Positions 25,978-34,198 of a stretch of 64,000 bases of DNA are shown piece by piece. Every line of letters starts with the position of its first letter. Within the stretch, counting starts at the first letter, position 1. The notes beneath the pieces are model-generated. The model made no database searches and had not been told where the DNA came from. It saw only the letters and a program-made list of their open reading frames with translations. Made by a program: the position numbers and the translations under genes. The DNA is from Gorillibacterium massiliense (GTDB taxonomy: Bacteria > Bacillota > Bacilli > Paenibacillales > NBRC-103111), in assembly GCF_000455485.1 (NCBI RefSeq), contig NZ_CBQR020000101.1, positions 62,001 to 126,000 of the forward strand. Direction: 5' to 3'.

Positions 25978-28900
25978 CTAGTCCTCCGGCGTCTCCATAT
26001 GGCTGTTGGCCCCCCATTTGCCCATGAACGGCCACCAGTTGGCCGGTCCGAAGGTGCGCACCATGACCGGAATGAACAATGGCAACATAATCAGCGCGTA
26101 AAGGAATAGCCCGCACAACACGATAACCGAGATGATCATCAGCGACAGCACGCCCGAAGGCATCATTGCCGCAAAAGTCCCGCCCAGAATGACGGCGGCG
26201 GACATGATGACGGAGCCCATGTTTTTCATCGCCGCCAGGATAGCTTCCCGTGCCGGTAGATGGCGGTACTCCTTGAAGCGGTCCATGAGGAAGATGCTAT
26301 AGTCCACCCCGAGGGCCATCAGCATGACGAAGCCGAAGAAGGGAACGGCCCAAGTGAGCCCCGAGTACCCGAGAATGCGGACAAAGATAACTTCCGTGAT
26401 CGCCATCGAGGTGTAGTAGGTCAGCACCAACGACAAGATGAGATACAAAGGAATAATCAGCGAGCGGAACAGCAGGATCAAAATGACAGCGATCCCTGCC
26501 AGCATCAAAATAACCGTCCGAGTATAGTCTCCGTGGGACATTTCCCGCAGGTCGCTGTTCATGCTGGTTACTCCGCCCACGGCATACTCGGACTTGGCAA
26601 GGGCTGTTCCTTTGAGCGCACGGTCAACCGCCTGCTCCAGATCCTTCGATTTATTCATTGCTTCCTTTCCATAAGGGTTATCGGAAAGGACAACGTCAAT
26701 TTTGGTGATTTTGCGGTCTTTGGACATGTACACATCCAGCGCTTTCTGGAAGTCCGCGTTGGACAGCGCCTCTTCCGGCATATACCAACCGGCAAGCTGC
26801 TGGTTGGGAGCGCCCGACAGCTGATTCAGATAACCCTGAGCGGAGCGCAAACCGGTGGAAATTTGTCCGATGCCGTCGACACTCTGGTCGAGGCCGCTGG
26901 TGAGTTGGCTCAGTTGATTGTCCAACTGGCTATACCCCTCAGCAAGCTGCTGCTGCCCGGACACCAATTGGTCGAAGCCGGCAGTAAGCTCCGGCAGCTT
27001 CGCCACGATGGCGCCTTGACCGTCGGCGGCTTGGGCGACGCCAGTCTGCAGACGAGCGATGCCGTCCGACAGGGATGCAAGCCCGCCCGCCAGCTTCTTC
27101 TGGCCGTCCGCTGCTTGAGCAAATCCGGTATTGGCGGTGCTAAGCCCTTTGTTGAGATCAGCCAATTGGCCGTTGATTTGCATAAGTCCAGCGCTTAGTT
27201 GCTGAGCGCCTGTCTGGAGTTGCGTTACCGCCGCCCGGGTTTGAGTATACACTGGATCATCCAGCAGCTCCGGGTGGGTTTTCGCCAAGGTATCAAGCCC
27301 CTGACCGACTGAGGTCAGCCCTTGGCCCAAGCCTGCCGCTTTGTCCGCGATGCCGCCGTAGGCGGTCGCCAGCTGGCTCAAGCCCCCGCCCAGCTGCTGA
27401 TAGCTCTGCAGCAGCTTGCTGGAGCCCGCGGCCAGCTGATCGGCGCTGGCCTTCGCCTGTTTGAGGCCGGCGGCCAGGTCGCCCGCTCCCGCGGAGCCGC
27501 TTTGCAGGCCGCTCTGGAGCTGCTTCAACCCGTCACCCAACTGGGTGACGCCAGTCTGCAGCTCCTTGGTGCCCGCCTGCAGCTTCTCCGCTCCCGCGGC
27601 GGCCTCCTTCAGCTTGGGCGCATTAGCGCTGAGGGACTTACTGGCATCGGTCAAGCCGCTGCCGATTTTGTCCAGTCCCTCGCTGCTCTTGCCCAAGCCG
27701 CTGCCGACGGTGCCCGCCTGGCCCGCCACCTGCAGATCCGCCAGCGGATCGCCGGTGGGCCGGGTGGCGCTGCGCACCATTTTCACCCCGTCCACTTTCG
27801 CCAACTCGCGGGAAACCTGCTCGATCAGGGCGAGGTTTTGCTGGGTCGCCAGGGGTTGATCGCTCTTCAGCACCACTGTGGTGGGAAGAGTGTCCCCAGG
27901 CCCGAAGGCGTTGGCGATGATATCGAAGCCCTCGGCAGATTTATAACCCGATCCCAGCTCATCCAAAGAGTTAAACGAAACCGTGCCTTTATAAGCAACG
28001 AGAAAAGGAACCGTAATAATTGCGATCAAAGCCAATGCCGCCAGCGGCCGCTTCAAAGAGAATCCGCCGACAGTACCCCAGAGACGGTTTTCCCTATGCT
28101 CCAGAGACCCTTTTGAAGGCCAAAACAGCTTCTTGCCCAAAACCGAGAGGAAAAACGGCACCAACGTAGCCAACGCCAACAGCATGACGGCTACGCCTAC
28201 CGCCACGCCTACTGCCGAACGGTAGAGGGAGAAGGTGGACAGTCCGATGGTGGAAAAGCCCACCAGCACTGCCGCTCCCGAAACCAGCACCGTCCGTCCC
28301 GCCGTGCGGTATGTAGTGAGCACCGCGTCTTCGCTTGTCGCACCGGCGGCTAGTTCCTCCTTAAACCGGCTGATCAATAGAATGCAGTAGTCCGTTCCGA
28401 TTCCGAATAAGATCGCCACGATAAAGATCTGCGAGAAGTTGGATAACGGAAAATCAAACCAATCCACCAAATACGCAACCACCGACTGAGCCGTCAAATA
28501 GCTAAATCCAACGGCAATAAGCGGAATAAACGGTGCGACGACCGAACGGAACACAATGATCAAAATAACTAAAATGAATATGACCGTAATGATCTCCGTC
28601 TTTTTCAGCCCATCCTGCGAGCTTTGAACGACGTCTTCCACGATCAGCCAGTTGCCCGTGAAATAATGCTCCACCTTGTTATCGTCCAACGCCTGGTACA
28701 GAGCGTCCCGGGCTTCCGCCTCGGTTCTCCCGTTCATCGTCACGTTCATCAAAACGAGAGCCGTCGTTTTATCAGCGGACAGCATTTGGCTGGCCAACTG
28801 TTCATTATCCTGATATGTCGTAATGGAGGTGATGCCTAGAGCCTGCTGATCGGCTTTCAGCTTGTCGATGCCCCGCTTTATCTCCTGATTGTCCGCATCG

Positions 28901-29139
28901 GTAAACGGCGTCTTGCTGTGAAAAGCAAGAACCGTGCTTACCCCGCCGCCGCTCTTCGTATCTTTTCCCATCTCATCTAGCAATTTCGCAGCCCGGCTGA
29001 AGGAATAATTATCGGGTACGGTGATCTGGCCTTTTTCCCGCACCAGACTTTCCATACTGGGGGCTGTCGTGACTAGAATGGCCGCGATGGCAATCCAGAG
29101 CACCAGCAGGACCCATTTTAACTTCAATATGATTCTCAT
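25978..29139 (-). CDS. MMPL/RND-family exporter (YdfJ-like)
   Basis: The 1053-residue protein has two sets of about six membrane helices (about 170-370 and 830-1035), each carrying the MMPL GxDY proton-relay motif (GIGTDYCILLISRFKEE and ALGVDYSIFLMDRFKEY). Between them is an extracellular region of about 350 residues made of repeated LxxGLxQLxxG heptad-like units, probably a long coiled coil as in Pip/YhgE-type proteins. The family exports lipids or hydrophobic drugs using proton-motive force. Its ATG overlaps the MarR stop by 4 bases, so the two are co-transcribed and translationally coupled. Confidence 0.93.
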   Translation of the reverse strand: MRIILKLKWVLLVLWIAIAAILVTTAPSMESLVREKGQITVPDNYSFSRAAKLLDEMGKDTKSGGGVSTVLAFHSKTPFTDADNQEIKRGIDKLKADQQALGITSITTYQDNEQLASQMLSADKTTALVLMNVTMNGRTEAEARDALYQALDDNKVEHYFTGNWLIVEDVVQSSQDGLKKTEIITVIFILVILIIVFRSVVAPFIPLIAVGFSYLTAQSVVAYLVDWFDFPLSNFSQIFIVAILFGIGTDYCILLISRFKEELAAGATSEDAVLTTYRTAGRTVLVSGAAVLVGFSTIGLSTFSLYRSAVGVAVGVAVMLLALATLVPFFLSVLGKKLFWPSKGSLEHRENRLWGTVGGFSLKRPLAALALIAIITVPFLVAYKGTVSFNSLDELGSGYKSAEGFDIIANAFGPGDTLPTTVVLKSDQPLATQQNLALIEQVSRELAKVDGVKMVRSATRPTGDPLADLQVAGQAGTVGSGLGKSSEGLDKIGSGLTDASKSLSANAPKLKEAAAGAEKLQAGTKELQTGVTQLGDGLKQLQSGLQSGSAGAGDLAAGLKQAKASADQLAAGSSKLLQSYQQLGGGLSQLATAYGGIADKAAGLGQGLTSVGQGLDTLAKTHPELLDDPVYTQTRAAVTQLQTGAQQLSAGLMQINGQLADLNKGLSTANTGFAQAADGQKKLAGGLASLSDGIARLQTGVAQAADGQGAIVAKLPELTAGFDQLVSGQQQLAEGYSQLDNQLSQLTSGLDQSVDGIGQISTGLRSAQGYLNQLSGAPNQQLAGWYMPEEALSNADFQKALDVYMSKDRKITKIDVVLSDNPYGKEAMNKSKDLEQAVDRALKGTALAKSEYAVGGVTSMNSDLREMSHGDYTRTVILMLAGIAVILILLFRSLIIPLYLILSLVLTYYTSMAITEVIFVRILGYSGLTWAVPFFGFVMLMALGVDYSIFLMDRFKEYRHLPAREAILAAMKNMGSVIMSAAVILGGTFAAMMPSGVLSLMIISVIVLCGLFLYALIMLPLFIPVMVRTFGPANWWPFMGKWGANSHMETPED

Positions 29140-29648
29140 TTCTCTCTACCGCTCCCCTCATCCGGTTGCGCCAGCAGCTTTGCCAGCCTTTCGTAGGTGA
29201 CCATAAACTGCTCCCCCTCGTCCTCCGTAAAATGACCCATATGCCGGCTCAATGCTTGGATCAGATTAGCCTCCACTTGCATAGACAGATCGACGCCCTC
29301 CTGGGTAAGGCGCAGATAGGAAACCCGCCGGTCCCGGTCGTCCGGTTCCCGCTCGACCAGGCCTTTCTCGGCCAGCCGGGTGATGATCGCCGTAACCGAG
29401 CTTTTGCCGACACCAAAGCTGTCCGCCAATTCGGAGGAAGTTACCCGCTCTTGATCGCGTAAATAGCGAATGGTAAGAAACTGATCGCTAGTCAACTCCC
29501 CTGGCACGACATTGCGCAGCATCGGACTCAACACACGATGAATCGTAAAGGTCGCTGCAAAAAACCGCTGGATGATCCCAGCAAGCATAAGCCGCGCTCC
29601 GTCTTCGTCCTGACACGACTTATTCGTCTTGATCTGGTCATCTTCCAT
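29136..29648 (-). CDS. MarR-family transcriptional repressor
   Basis: The 170-residue protein is a winged-helix MarR regulator: dimerisation helices at both ends and a wHTH near 60-115 (VTSSELADSFGVGKSSVTAIITRLAEKG, with the beta-wing DDRDRRVSYLRLT, each listed as separate motifs). AGGAGGGATAGG precedes the ATG. It forms an operon with the MMPL exporter, as in many drug-efflux units, and its own promoter carries an inverted repeat, so autorepression relieved by an amphipathic ligand is the likely model. Confidence 0.92.
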   Translation of the reverse strand: MEDDQIKTNKSCQDEDGARLMLAGIIQRFFAATFTIHRVLSPMLRNVVPGELTSDQFLTIRYLRDQERVTSSELADSFGVGKSSVTAIITRLAEKGLVEREPDDRDRRVSYLRLTQEGVDLSMQVEANLIQALSRHMGHFTEDEGEQFMVTYERLAKLLAQPDEGSGREK

Positions 29649-29693
29649 CCTATCCCTCCTGACTCCAAACTCCCGTTATCTCTCCAGAAAAAT

Positions 29694-29732
29694 AAATTAG
29701 TTCGATAGTGAAACAGTTCAACAATAGAACTA
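29694..29732 (-). promoter_or_regulatory. marR-MMPL promoter overlapping a palindromic operator
   Basis: On the minus strand TTGAAC (29721-29716) and TAATTT (29699-29694) are separated by 16 bases. TAGTTC (29698-29703) and GAACTA (29727-29732) form inverted arms around the spacer, so a bound MarR dimer would cover the promoter. Confidence 0.6.
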
Positions 29733-29805
29733 TATCAGAAGATGAGTTCGCGAGTCAATTATTGGAAGCGGTTTCGCTAAAATATTGCAGCGGTCCTGCT
29801 CAACG

Positions 29806-29841
29806 AAAAACCTCCACTTGCCTATAAAGGCAAAATGGAGG
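29806..29841 (-). terminator. Rho-independent terminator of the permease operon
   Basis: CCTCCA/TGGAGG with inner TTGCC/GGCAA, followed by TTTTT on the minus strand, 28 bp past the MalG-type permease stop. Confidence 0.85.
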
Positions 29842-29868
29842 CTAACTCAGGCCCGCCGACAAGCAGGA

Positions 29869-30702
29869 TCAACCTTTTACGGCACCTGCCACGACACCTT
29901 TTACGATATATTTTTGCAGGAAGATAAAGACGATGATGGAGGGAAGCACCGCCATCACCATGGCAGTCATGGCGTACTGCCAATCCGATGTGTACTGGCC
30001 AACAAATGTATAGGCCGCCAGTGTCAAGGTCTTGGTCTCCTGCGAACCGTTGACCATGAGAAGGGGCAGCAGGAAGTCATTCCAGATCCACATGACGTCG
30101 ATTATGACGATAGTAGCCGTGACCGTCCGAAGCAGCGGAAAAATGATGCTGAAGAACAGCCGCAAGCTGGAGGCCCCGTCTATCGTGGCGCTTTCGTCGA
30201 TTTCCCGCGGGATGCCTTTGACAAATCCATGATAGATGAAGAGCGCCAGCGGAGCGCCGAAGCCCCAATATTGAATCCCAAGCCCCCACGCGCTTCCGGT
30301 CAGGTGCAGCATGCGCGCCAGTTTCAATACGGAAAGCATGATGGATTGAAAGGGAACCAACATCGGCATGATGCAGAGAAAGTACACGATCCCGCTCAGC
30401 TTCGATCTTGTTCTGGCCAGCCTGTACGCGCCAAGGGAGGATACCAGGACAATGCCCGCCAGCCCCAGAAGCGTGATAATCGCATTATTGAGGAACAACC
30501 GCGGATAGTTGATGTATTTCCAGACATACCGGTAATTCTCCAGAGAAAGCGACTTGGGCAGCGCGATGACATCCGTCATCACTTCGGAAAAGCTTTTAAA
30601 AGAGTTGAACAGAGCGAGAAACAACGGATAAAGAAACAGCAAAGCGAACAGGATCATGACAACTTCAAACACGACCATCCCTGTCTTCTTTCTGGCTGTC
30701 AT
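29869..30702 (-). CDS. Carbohydrate ABC transporter permease (MalG type)
   Basis: The 277-residue protein has six predicted helices, an EAA loop (DESATIDGASSLRLFFSIIFP, about 180-200) and the KGVVAGAVKG C-terminus of the MalG/CUT1 group. It overlaps the MalF-type gene by 4 bases (ATGA), so translation is coupled. A GH42 gene and a CUT1 binding protein nearby suggest a galactoside or galactan oligosaccharide as substrate. Confidence 0.92.
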   Translation of the reverse strand: MTARKKTGMVVFEVVMILFALLFLYPLFLALFNSFKSFSEVMTDVIALPKSLSLENYRYVWKYINYPRLFLNNAIITLLGLAGIVLVSSLGAYRLARTRSKLSGIVYFLCIMPMLVPFQSIMLSVLKLARMLHLTGSAWGLGIQYWGFGAPLALFIYHGFVKGIPREIDESATIDGASSLRLFFSIIFPLLRTVTATIVIIDVMWIWNDFLLPLLMVNGSQETKTLTLAAYTFVGQYTSDWQYAMTAMVMAVLPSIIVFIFLQKYIVKGVVAGAVKG

Positions 30703-31586
30703 CCTTCCACCTCCCTGCTCTTGAAGAACGTAAGCTGGATAATCGTAATGATCAGCACGGCGACGAACAGAATGAGCGCCTTCGCCGTCCCGTATCCGTA
30801 CATATTGTTCTGGAAGGTATCCCGGTAAATATCATAGGCGACGCTGAAGGTGGTCCCCCCCGGGCCTCCGGCTGTCAGGGATACGATGACGTCAAAAATC
30901 TTGATGGAGTTAGTCAATGACATAAAAACGGAAATCGTAATGGAAGGAGCGAGCAAGGGAAGGGTGATGCTGAAAAACCGTTTGATCGGTCCTGCCCCAT
31001 CCACCGTAGCCGCCTCTTTCAAATCATAGGGAATCGACTGCAGTCCGGCGATATAGATCACCAGGTAAAAGCCGACGGACTGCCAGATCGAAACGCCAAG
31101 TACCGAATAGAAAGCCAAATTCGCTTCACCCAGCCAACTCAGCTTGAAGATGCCCCATCCCGTACTTGCCCCCAAAGACTCGAACCCCTGCATGAAGATG
31201 AATTTCCAAATAAAGCCGACGATGACCAAACTTAAAATATACGGGATAAAAAACGCGGCTCGCAGCAGCGGCGCCGTCTTCAGCCTCAAATCCAGAATGA
31301 CCGCCAGCAAAATAGCCAACACGTTGATCAGCACGATGTACAGCACCGCATATTTGAATGTGAACCAGGATGCGCTGCTGAAATTGGCGTCACCCGAAAG
31401 GATTTGCCGAAAGTTATCCAAGCCGACGAATTTGGGATGCTTGGATATCCCGTTCCACTCCGTGAGGGAATACCGGAACGTCATGCCGAGAGGAATATAA
31501 AAGGCAAAGACGACACAGATCAGGACAGGCAAGGTGAAAATGCCAAACTCAAGCTTCTCGGTCCATTTTCTCCCCAGTTTCATCAT
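30699..31586 (-). CDS. Carbohydrate ABC transporter permease (MalF type)
   Basis: The 295-residue protein has six helices and an EAA loop (KEAATVDGAGPIKRFFSITLP). ATG 31586 follows GAGGTGCTGG; the ORF extends upstream without a better site. It heads a two-gene permease operon. The binding protein is not in this operon but on the other strand across a 298-bp gap, so receptor and channel can be regulated separately. No ATPase gene is present. Confidence 0.9.
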   Translation of the reverse strand: MMKLGRKWTEKLEFGIFTLPVLICVVFAFYIPLGMTFRYSLTEWNGISKHPKFVGLDNFRQILSGDANFSSASWFTFKYAVLYIVLINVLAILLAVILDLRLKTAPLLRAAFFIPYILSLVIVGFIWKFIFMQGFESLGASTGWGIFKLSWLGEANLAFYSVLGVSIWQSVGFYLVIYIAGLQSIPYDLKEAATVDGAGPIKRFFSITLPLLAPSITISVFMSLTNSIKIFDVIVSLTAGGPGGTTFSVAYDIYRDTFQNNMYGYGTAKALILFVAVLIITIIQLTFFKSREVEG

Positions 31587-31884
31587 CCAGCACCTCTTCC
31601 CGAAACGATTTCCAAAATGAGGCCCTGACACGGCGAGATGAAGAAGGTTGTGCCAAATTCACCGGCAGGCTGGTCAATTATGCTTATCCTGCTCTTTATG
31701 TCCAGAATTATTCTGGCGGTCGCTTCGCTTCGTTGCATGAAAATATTTTTTTAAGCAGCGAGTATTATGAAACTTTTCAAGCAAAAATATGGCTCAAGGA
31801 AACCAACCTGCCTTTTGCGACCATTTTTTCAACAATAGAATGGCCTTGGCTTCAAAAAAACCACGTACAGATGGGGGCATTCCA

Positions 31885-33165
31885 ATGATCAAAAAAGCAG
31901 TATCCCTTTTCTTGGTTGCCGTGCTGACAACCAGTTTACTGGCAAGCTGCTCCAGCAAAAAGAAGGAAGCAACGCCGGAGGGAACAAGCGATACATCGAA
32001 ACCAGCCACGATCAAAATGTTTACGGCTTCCCCGGAATACACCAATGCCTTTAACGCTTATATCGCCGAATACAAAAAGGTCAAACCGAACATCACGATT
32101 CAATTGGAAATCATGCAAGCTGACTATAACACGGTCCTCAAATCCAGAATCGCTTCGGGCAGTACCCCCGACGTGTTTCAAACGACAGCCGGCGGTGATA
32201 TCGATACCTACGCCGACTATAGCGCCGATTTGACCAACGAACCATTGGCCGCTGCCATGACCGATGCCGTTCGCAGCAACATGACCTCCTCGGGCGGAAA
32301 AGTCTTGGGTCTTCCGGTCAAAGGAAATCTGTTCACCTTAATCTACAATAAGACCCTTTTTGAGCAAGCCGGCATTACCAAAGCTCCCAAGACGACGGCC
32401 GAACTGAACGACGCCATCACGAAGCTGGAAGCCAAAGGGACCAAGCCCTTCGCCAACGCCTATAAGGAGTGGTGGGTGTACAAGCACATCTTCCAGCATT
32501 TCGTCGATGCCGCTTCCGATAATCCGAAGCAGTTGGTGAGCGACTTTATCGCCGGCAAAACAACCTTTGCCGACCATCCGGTGTTGGCTAACAACTTCTT
32601 CGCCTTCATTGATACCACCGTCAAACACGGCATGGATAAGCCGCTGGAACGGGATAGCAACGCGGAAGTCAGCGACTTCGCAACCGGCAAAGCCGCGATG
32701 ATGACAGGCAAGGGCGCCTGGGACGAAGAAGCGATCATGAAGATCAACTCGAACATGAAACTGGGCATCATGGGCTATCCGGTCAGCGACGACGCCAGCC
32801 AGTCGAAAATCATCACCGGCGCGGATCAAGCTCTGCGCATCAACAAGGATTCCAAGGTGCTTAAAGAAACCGTCGAGTTCTTCAACTGGCTATACACCTC
32901 CGATTATGGCAAAAACTGGTTTTCCACCGTTGCAAAGGTTATCCCTCCTGTCAAGGACGCTCCTTTGCCTGATCTGCAAATGCCGAAGGAAATGGAGGAA
33001 ATCCTCAAGACCGAGAAGTCCGGCGACCTGTCCGTCAACTATTCGCTCGATACCTTCCATCAAAAATTCGGCGAAATCATGCAGAGCTACATCGGGGGCA
33101 AATCGAAGGATGCGGTCATTAAGGAAATTGAAACAGCTTGGAAGCAGTTGGGCGGTGCTCGGTAA
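31885..33165 (+). CDS. Sugar ABC transporter substrate-binding lipoprotein (CUT1)
   Basis: The 426-residue protein has a lipoprotein signal ending LLASC (Cys about 22) and a type-1 periplasmic-binding fold with the MalE-like pattern: PNITIQLEIMQADYNTVLKSRIASG (described as one conserved block), then LPVKGNLFTLIYNKTLF, TGKGAWDEEAI and a C-terminal hinge helix. ATG 31885 has only a weak GGGGG site; the frame extends upstream to 31789 but that part lacks a signal peptide. It is the receptor for the divergent MalFG-type permeases and ends at a strong terminator. Confidence 0.92.
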   Translation: MIKKAVSLFLVAVLTTSLLASCSSKKKEATPEGTSDTSKPATIKMFTASPEYTNAFNAYIAEYKKVKPNITIQLEIMQADYNTVLKSRIASGSTPDVFQTTAGGDIDTYADYSADLTNEPLAAAMTDAVRSNMTSSGGKVLGLPVKGNLFTLIYNKTLFEQAGITKAPKTTAELNDAITKLEAKGTKPFANAYKEWWVYKHIFQHFVDAASDNPKQLVSDFIAGKTTFADHPVLANNFFAFIDTTVKHGMDKPLERDSNAEVSDFATGKAAMMTGKGAWDEEAIMKINSNMKLGIMGYPVSDDASQSKIITGADQALRINKDSKVLKETVEFFNWLYTSDYGKNWFSTVAKVIPPVKDAPLPDLQMPKEMEEILKTEKSGDLSVNYSLDTFHQKFGEIMQSYIGGKSKDAVIKEIETAWKQLGGAR

Positions 33166-33176
33166 GTGTTCAAACA

Positions 33177-33219
33177 AATGCCCTTTCGTCTCCCGCCAGG
33201 AGTCGAAAGGGCATTATTT
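33177..33219. terminator. Bidirectional Rho-independent terminator
   Basis: 12-bp stem AATGCCCTTTCG/CGAAAGGGCATT with a 15-base loop and TATTTT tail lies between the convergent binding-protein and AraC genes. Confidence 0.9.
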
Positions 33220-33229
33220 TGGGAAGAAC

Positions 33230-34057
33230 TCAGTGGTACTTCCGGAAGGTTTCCGGCGTAATGCCCGCATGTTTACGGAAGCTGGCGACAAAATGGCTCG
33301 TATCGCGAAACCCGACTCGGTCAGAAACTGTCTTAACGGTCAGTTCCGGCCGGTTCAGAAGCAGCCCCTTGGCCTTGCGGATTCGGAGCAGGACCAGATA
33401 AGCATAGGGAGACAACCCGAAGGCTTCGCGGAACAACGTGTTCATGTGCCGGGGCGTCACTCCAATCCGCTGCGCCATATCGTTCACGCCGATAGACGGG
33501 TCGGCAAAATGCTCCTCTAGCCATTGCAGAAGCGGCTCCAGCCCCTCCATGATGCGGGATGGAGACAGACGGTTGTTGGGCTGGCCGTGCTTTTTCAACT
33601 CCGTGACGAAGCGGTACACCTCCATCGACCCATCAAGGGCGGAGAAGCGGCTGTTTTCTTCGACATTGTGCAAGATTCCCTCCACCAGCTCCTGAAGCGG
33701 CGAATCCTTGTTCCACCTATAAAAAGCGGACGTGCCGCCAAGCCCGATAAGCCGGAGGATTTCCTCCACCAGCGCGCCGCCAAAGGTTATATACACGGTA
33801 GACCATACCGCGCCTGTCGCCTCATAGCGATGGGGGTCACCGGGAGAAAGCAGCGCACCCGTTGACGGTGGGAGCAGATAAACATGATCACCAAGCCGCA
33901 GTTCCCCTACCCCTTCGTTCGTTTGAATCCAATGATAATAGGGATAGCCGGCATCTTCCCGGACGACAGGCTCCTGCTCCGGGTTATAGCCGATAGTTTC
34001 AATAAAAAGCGGATAGGCCTGACCGGATATTGGGGCCATAACGCGGCGGATCATCAT
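33230..34057 (-). CDS. AraC-family transcriptional regulator
   Basis: The 275-residue protein has an N-terminal cupin sensor (GYPYYHWIQTNEGVGELRLGD region, about 37-100) and a C-terminal AraC HTH (about 175-270, AQRIGVTPRHMNTLFREAFG and DRVGFRDTSHFVASFRKHAG). It is divergent from the GH42 gene across a 141-bp gap and convergent with the binding-protein gene, so it most likely controls one or both in response to a galactoside. Confidence 0.92.
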   Translation of the reverse strand: MMIRRVMAPISGQAYPLFIETIGYNPEQEPVVREDAGYPYYHWIQTNEGVGELRLGDHVYLLPPSTGALLSPGDPHRYEATGAVWSTVYITFGGALVEEILRLIGLGGTSAFYRWNKDSPLQELVEGILHNVEENSRFSALDGSMEVYRFVTELKKHGQPNNRLSPSRIMEGLEPLLQWLEEHFADPSIGVNDMAQRIGVTPRHMNTLFREAFGLSPYAYLVLLRIRKAKGLLLNRPELTVKTVSDRVGFRDTSHFVASFRKHAGITPETFRKYH

Positions 34058-34198
34058 TGCTTTTCACTTCCGTTTTTTTATATATGGCTTCGGTAATATT
34101 ATATATAAAAGGAATGAGCGATCAAATAAAATAGAGCTAAACTTACATGTCTCCGTTCGCAACCTATCGGAACCGGGACGAAGAAGGAGCGAAGCACA

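Noticed and set aside
26260-27198. 312-codon plus-strand frame opposite the MMPL gene
   Set aside because: Mirror of the repetitive coiled-coil region; no start signal.
31602-31615. cre-like sequence GAAACGATTTCC before the MalF-type gene
   Set aside because: One base is missing between the half-sites, so it does not fit the cre spacing.
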